A DNA stretch of 10,459 nucleotides from positions 1-10,459 of the forward strand of contig JAUPLM010000202.1 of assembly GCA_030836965.1 (NCBI GenBank), read 5' to 3'. The stretch comes from Thermodesulfobacteriota bacterium (lineage in GTDB: Bacteria; Desulfobacterota; Desulfobacteria; Desulfobacterales; RPRI01). The position numbers were made by a program, and so were the translations under genes. The notes beneath the pieces are model-generated. The model made no database searches, was not told the DNA's origin, and worked only from the letters and a program-made list of their open reading frames with translations. Shown here piece by piece: positions 6,828 to 10,459 of this stretch (the stretch's first letter is position 1; the number at the start of each line of letters is the position of its first letter).

Positions 6828-7892
6828 ATGCAGGATTTAGCATTGGAGAGTTTGAAGTTTATCGATCTTAATTTCATGTCTGTGGGATTCCTGTTTATAG
6901 TCGGTTTTATAGGAGGTCTTGTAAGCGGCTTCATAGGTTCGGGAGGAGCCTTTGTTCTTACCCCGGGCATGATGAGCCTTGGTGTTCCCGGAACAGTGGC
7001 GGTCGCGAGCAACATGTGTCATAAATTCCCGAAAGCCATGGTAGGCGCATACAAACGGTTCAAATACGGCCAGGTTGATCTCAAGCTAGGCCTTATACTT
7101 GCCGCATCTGCCGGGATCGGCGTTCAGGCCGGAATCCAGATTCAGCACTTTGTTCTCGGCAAATGGGGAGAGGCCGGATCAAATCTTTATGTGAGTCTCT
7201 CTTTTGTAGCAATCCTTATCATAGTAGGCGGATATGTCTTCTATGACGCGTGGAATACGGCAAGAACAGGCGGGGTGGAAAAGGTTACAAAACTTGCCCG
7301 CAAACTTCAATCAATAAACCTGCCTCCCATGATTTATTTCAAAACCGCTGATTTGAGAATATCCCTCTGGTTTACGGTTCCTGTCGGATTTGCGACCGGC
7401 CTTCTTGCCGCAACCATTGCGGTAGGCGGATTCATCGGTGTTCCGGGCATGATATATGTTTTAGGAGCATCGAGTCTTATCTCTTCCGCAACAGAGCTTG
7501 TAATTGCTTTTGTCATGGGCCTTGGCGGCTCAATCAACTGGGCTCTTCACGGAATGATCGACATCCGGCTTACCCTGATAATCCTCGGAGGCTCTCTTCT
7601 TGGAGTCCAGCTTGGAGCGATAGGAACAACTTATGTAAAGGAACATGTTATAAAGGTTGTGATGGGGTCAATAATGCTTCTCGTTGCGGTCAGCAGAGGG
7701 CTTGCCATCCCTAAATATCTCAATCAGCTCGGCCTGATCTCCATGAATGAAGGAAGCATCATGCTTCTTGGAAAACTCAGCTTTGTTGTAATGTGTATTT
7801 CTCTTGCTGTAGGAGCCATTATTATTCTGGGAAGCATGTGGAAAGCAAGAAGGCCTGCTCTTGCGATGGAAGAAAGTTACGTTAAAGCATAA
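6828..7892 (+). CDS. TauE/SafE-family membrane permease
   Basis: A 354-residue polytopic inner-membrane protein of the TauE/SafE (sulfite/organosulfur exporter-like) family. Two homologous halves each start with a Gly-rich motif: GGLVSGFIGSGGAFVLTPGM (29-48) and, in the second half, GLLAATIAVGGFIGVPGM (191-208). I count about eight hydrophobic segments: 17-45, 84-105, 121-140, 178-205, 220-240, 248-268, 272-292 and 312-337. An extended charged loop (141-177) separates the halves and makes it longer than the usual 250-residue members. Such proteins move small anions such as sulfite, sulfoacetate or related organosulfonates; the substrate here cannot be told. AAGG at 6817-6820 supports the start. 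It lies in the presumed sigma-54 operon, between the small membrane protein and the kinase-like gene. Confidence 0.9.
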   Translation: MQDLALESLKFIDLNFMSVGFLFIVGFIGGLVSGFIGSGGAFVLTPGMMSLGVPGTVAVASNMCHKFPKAMVGAYKRFKYGQVDLKLGLILAASAGIGVQAGIQIQHFVLGKWGEAGSNLYVSLSFVAILIIVGGYVFYDAWNTARTGGVEKVTKLARKLQSINLPPMIYFKTADLRISLWFTVPVGFATGLLAATIAVGGFIGVPGMIYVLGASSLISSATELVIAFVMGLGGSINWALHGMIDIRLTLIILGGSLLGVQLGAIGTTYVKEHVIKVVMGSIMLLVAVSRGLAIPKYLNQLGLISMNEGSIMLLGKLSFVVMCISLAVGAIIILGSMWKARRPALAMEESYVKA

Positions 7893-7910
7893 AAACAAGG
7901 GGGCTCATCC

Positions 7911-8720
7911 ATGGCAATTATCACGATTTCCAGAGGCTCATACAGCAGGGGAAAAGAGGTTGCCGGGAAGGTTGCAAAAAAACTCGGGTATGACTGCATT
8001 TCGAGAGATATACTCCTTGACGCTTCCGAAATGTTCAAAATACCCGAGATAAAGCTTATAAGTGCCATTGAAGACTCTCCGTCGATACTTGACCGGTTTA
8101 ATAACGGTAAGGAGAGATATGTCGCTTTCATTCAGGCGGCTCTTCTTAAATATCTTAAGGAAGACAACATTGTATATCATGGCTTTGCGGGCCATTTTTT
8201 TGTAAAAGATATTGCGCAAGTTTTAAAAGTACGTATTATAGCCGATATGGAAGAGAGAGTCAGGCTTGAAATGATCAGGGAAAACGTATCCGAAGAGAAG
8301 GCGGTCAGAACTATAATAAAGAACGACGAGCAGAGAAGAAAATGGAGCCTTTTTCTGTACGGAATAGATACGTCGGAGAGCAATCTGTACGATCTTGTAA
8401 TTCATATCAGAACAATGAACGCGGATGACGCGGCGGATATAATTTGCGATGCCGCGTCGCATGATTGCTTTCAAACTACCTGTGAATCCCGGAAACGCAT
8501 TGAAGATCTCGCATTGGCAGCCGAGGTCAAAGCTACTCTCATGGATTTGAGCCCTTATGTTGAAGCCTCCGCAGAGAACGGAACGGTTAACATCAGGGCA
8601 AAGATGCATGAGTATGGAAATGCTGACATGGAACTCAGGTTGAAAAACCTTGCGGAAAGCATTAATGGGGTAAAAGAGGCGAATATCAGGGTTTTTCCTG
8701 TTACCCAATTTACGGACTGA
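7911..8720 (+). CDS. Cytidylate-kinase-like protein with C-terminal BON-like domain
   Basis: A 269-residue cytoplasmic protein. Residues 1-185 match the cytidylate-kinase-like family: ITISRGSYSRGKE at the N-terminus is a P-loop-like nucleotide site (family form ISRxxGSGGxE), followed by YHGFAGHFF (89-97), VRIIADMEERV (107-117), and the closing segment YDLVIHIRTMNADDAADII (160-178). The P-loop has Ser-Arg-Gly in place of the usual Ser-Gly-Gly, so catalysis is uncertain. Residues about 196-263 look like a BON domain, with a helix, VEASAENGTVNIRAKM strands, a second helix and a NGVKEANIRVFPV closing strand. BON domains usually bind membranes or small ligands, so this may be a nucleotide-sensing regulator rather than a metabolic CMP kinase. 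The gene starts 18 bases after the permease gene, with AAGGGGG 7 bases before the ATG, so it is translated from the same message. Confidence 0.82.
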   Translation: MAIITISRGSYSRGKEVAGKVAKKLGYDCISRDILLDASEMFKIPEIKLISAIEDSPSILDRFNNGKERYVAFIQAALLKYLKEDNIVYHGFAGHFFVKDIAQVLKVRIIADMEERVRLEMIRENVSEEKAVRTIIKNDEQRRKWSLFLYGIDTSESNLYDLVIHIRTMNADDAADIICDAASHDCFQTTCESRKRIEDLALAAEVKATLMDLSPYVEASAENGTVNIRAKMHEYGNADMELRLKNLAESINGVKEANIRVFPVTQFTD

Positions 8721-8745
8721 ATTTCGGATAAGGACAAAGCCGCAA

Positions 8746-9564
8746 ATGGAACAGTATAAGAAGATACTTGCGGCAGTTGACGGGTCGGAAGCAAGCCTTC
8801 ACGCTCTGAATGAAGCGGTCCGCCTTTCTTACTGGATGCGTGGATCCGTTCGCGTGATTTCGGTTGTTCCTCCCTATGAAGGAGATCTGCGGTTCGCCGG
8901 CGTGAGAGATATAAAAGCCCTCATGAGGGAGCCCTGTGAAACCGTTCTGGCAAAAATAAAGAAGACCGCGGAGGAGATCGGCGCGGCGGTTGTGGCCGTT
9001 TGTAAAGAAGGCGAACCTTTTGAGAAAATTACCGAATTCGCCCAAACCGAAGGATGCGACCTTATAATAACGGGGGTTGAGGAAAAGCACCCGTTATACA
9101 GAATCCTGACCGGCGGGGTTACTGGTAGAATAATCCGGTCCGGAACAAGGGATGTCCTCGTAATACCGCATGAAACGTATATTGACTGGAACAGGATACT
9201 TGTTTCAACCGACTGCTCACAGGAAGGCAGAAGAGCTGCCGTAAGAGCGATCGGAATTGCAAAAGCTTACGGCGGGGAACTCCTGATACTGCCGGTTTCC
9301 GGGAATCGTTCCGCAGAAACGACAAAAAAATCCGAAGAATATTACAGGGAGATCGAAACTCTTTCATCGGGAATACCCCACAAATTCTTTTCTATAGCCG
9401 GAAACGCGGCCTTAGCAATTACCGAACTTGCTGCAGAGCAGAAGGCGGGCCTGATTGTTCTCGGACCTTTCACCAAAAAAAGTTCATTCGATATTTTTTC
9501 AAAAAGAACTTCTGAAACAGTAATTTACTCATCCCCCTGCCCCGTTCTTGTTGTAAAATATTGA
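8746..9564 (+). CDS. Tandem universal stress protein (two USP domains)
   Basis: A 272-residue cytoplasmic protein made of two USP domains, about 5-141 and 148-271. Domain 1 starts KKILAAVDGSEAS with the nucleotide-contacting Asp12; its signature loop reads G-2x-E-9x-G-G (110-124) rather than G-2x-G-9x-G-S/T. Domain 2 starts NRILVSTDCSQEG; its loop (GPFTKKSSFDIFSKR, 240-254) has lost the second and third glycines. Domain 1 may keep partial ATP binding, while domain 2 is probably structural or binds something else. The start is supported by AAGGA at 8730-8734, 11 bases upstream. It is the last gene of the presumed operon, 25 bases after the kinase-like gene. USP proteins associated with transporters often act as regulators of the transporter, so control of the permease is a reasonable guess. 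Confidence 0.9.
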   Translation: MEQYKKILAAVDGSEASLHALNEAVRLSYWMRGSVRVISVVPPYEGDLRFAGVRDIKALMREPCETVLAKIKKTAEEIGAAVVAVCKEGEPFEKITEFAQTEGCDLIITGVEEKHPLYRILTGGVTGRIIRSGTRDVLVIPHETYIDWNRILVSTDCSQEGRRAAVRAIGIAKAYGGELLILPVSGNRSAETTKKSEEYYREIETLSSGIPHKFFSIAGNAALAITELAAEQKAGLIVLGPFTKKSSFDIFSKRTSETVIYSSPCPVLVVKY

Positions 9565-9668
9565 CTCAGCAAAACGTAATTTTCATAACACTCTTATTTA
9601 ATTTCATTATTCTGTATACCGGCCTGTGCCTTATTTGGTTTCCTCTTTCTGGTAAATCGTGTTTGATA

Positions 9669-9697
9669 TTGACATAAAGTGCCATATTCTTTATATC
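9669..9697 (+). promoter_or_regulatory. Sigma-70 promoter of the TAXI binding-protein gene
   Basis: A perfect TTGACA (9669-9674) and TATATC (9692-9697) are separated by 17 bases. The start site would be near 9704, leaving a leader of about 80 bases. This indicates that the binding-protein gene is transcribed apart from the upstream operon. I see no clear hairpin terminator between 9565 and 9660. Confidence 0.55.
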
Positions 9698-9783
9698 TCT
9701 TCAAAAGTTAAAGGGCTCAATAGAAGATCTGATGTTGACGGTTTACAATTGTTTGACAAAAAACAAAAAAGGAGAAAATAGTT

Positions 9784-10459
9784 ATGAAAAAATTGTTAGG
9801 TTTTTGTGTAGCTGTTCTGTTTGTGATCAGCATGGTGGCCCCGGTTTACGCGGCTGATACCAAGCTGGTCCTCGCAACCGGCGGAACTGCCGGAACTTAC
9901 TATCCCTTCGGCGGCGCCATGGCAAGAATCTGGAATACCAAGATTCCGGGCATGAACGTGACCGCGCAGACCACAGGCGCATCGGCCGAGAACATCCGGC
10001 TGGTAAACAAAAAAGAAGCCGAACTTGCGCTTGTTCAGAGCGATACCCTCGACTTTGCTTACAATGCCAAGGAAGCGTTCAAAGAAGCCATAAAGAGCAT
10101 GAGCACCATCGCTGTTCTCTATCCTGAAATCATCCAGGTTGTCGTCCGGGCGGACTCCCCCATCAAATCCATCGCGGATCTGAAGGGAAAGAAAGTAGGA
10201 GTAGGAGCACCCGGAAGCGGAACCGAAGCCAATTTCAGACAATTAATGGACATTTACGGACTGGCCAAGGATGACGTCAAGAGCCAGTATCTCTCTTTTT
10301 CAGAGAGCGCCGAGCAGTTCAAAGACAGGCATATAGACGCCTTCATCGTGACAGCCGGCATTCCCAATGCGGCAATCATGGATATCGGCACACAGCATGA
10401 AGTCAGGATAATTAATATTCCTGCCGACATGTCGGCCAAGCTTACCGCGAAATACCCCT
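9784..10459 (+). CDS. TAXI-family TRAP transporter solute-binding protein (partial)
   Basis: The first 225 codons of a periplasmic binding protein, cut by the window end (family length is about 320). A signal peptide (KK, then a hydrophobic core at 4-20, and VYA before the likely cleavage after Ala23) directs export. The mature start LVLATGGTAGTYYPFGGAMARIW is the TAXI-type signature, followed by TTGASAENIRLVNKKEAELALVQ and IADLKGKKVGVGAPGSGTE, both standard for the family. It would deliver an organic acid or amino acid to a TRAP membrane permease, probably encoded downstream outside the window. AGGAG at 9770-9774 lies 9 bases before the ATG. Codons tend to end in C more than in the preceding genes, which suggests high expression. 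The substrate cannot be told. Confidence 0.95.
   Translation, partial: MKKLLGFCVAVLFVISMVAPVYAADTKLVLATGGTAGTYYPFGGAMARIWNTKIPGMNVTAQTTGASAENIRLVNKKEAELALVQSDTLDFAYNAKEAFKEAIKSMSTIAVLYPEIIQVVVRADSPIKSIADLKGKKVGVGAPGSGTEANFRQLMDIYGLAKDDVKSQYLSFSESAEQFKDRHIDAFIVTAGIPNAAIMDIGTQHEVRIINIPADMSAKLTAKYP

Overview
The window looks like chromosomal DNA from an anaerobic Desulfobacterota-type (former Deltaproteobacteria) organism. The grounds are indirect: a sigma-54 response regulator with its kinase, a long TauE/SafE-family permease flanked by stress proteins, a cytidylate-kinase-like protein, a TAXI-type TRAP binding protein, and medium GC content. No rRNA or marker gene fixes the taxon, so this is inference.

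Layout. Bases 52-408 encode a small RRM RNA-binding protein with an RGG-rich tail, followed by a hairpin and about 400 bases without a gene. Bases 805-3603 hold a two-gene signalling operon: a membrane histidine kinase and an NtrC-type sigma-54 activator. Convergent to it, with overlapping stop codons, lies 3600-5621 on the minus strand: a Lon-family AAA+ protease that lacks the usual Lon N-terminal substrate domain and carries a complete phospho-receiver (REC) domain inserted just before its Walker A motif. The inserted REC is about 55% identical by eye to the REC of the neighbouring activator, so one kinase may feed both a transcription factor and a protease.

The divergent intergenic region (5622-5963) carries two copies of a dyad (TGTTGCATA-N2-GCAA) and, 75-165 bases further on, a near-consensus sigma-54 promoter (TGGCAC-N5-TTGA) reading rightward. 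A plausible sigma-70 promoter for the protease lies on the other strand. The rightward genes form a probable operon (5964-9564): a degenerate universal-stress-like protein, a small two-helix membrane protein whose reading frame is broken at an A7 tract, a TauE/SafE permease, a cytidylate-kinase-like protein with a C-terminal BON-like domain, and a tandem UspA protein. A separate sigma-70 promoter then precedes a TAXI-family TRAP solute-binding protein that runs off the window end.

Working model (inference): the kinase senses an envelope or metabolic signal and phosphorylates the activator, which binds the paired dyads and switches on the permease/USP operon from the sigma-54 promoter. The same or a related phosphorelay gates the REC-Lon protease, giving linked transcriptional and proteolytic outputs. 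The least ordinary items are the REC-in-Lon architecture, the matched REC pair, the dyad plus sigma-54 promoter arrangement, and the frame break in the small membrane protein gene.
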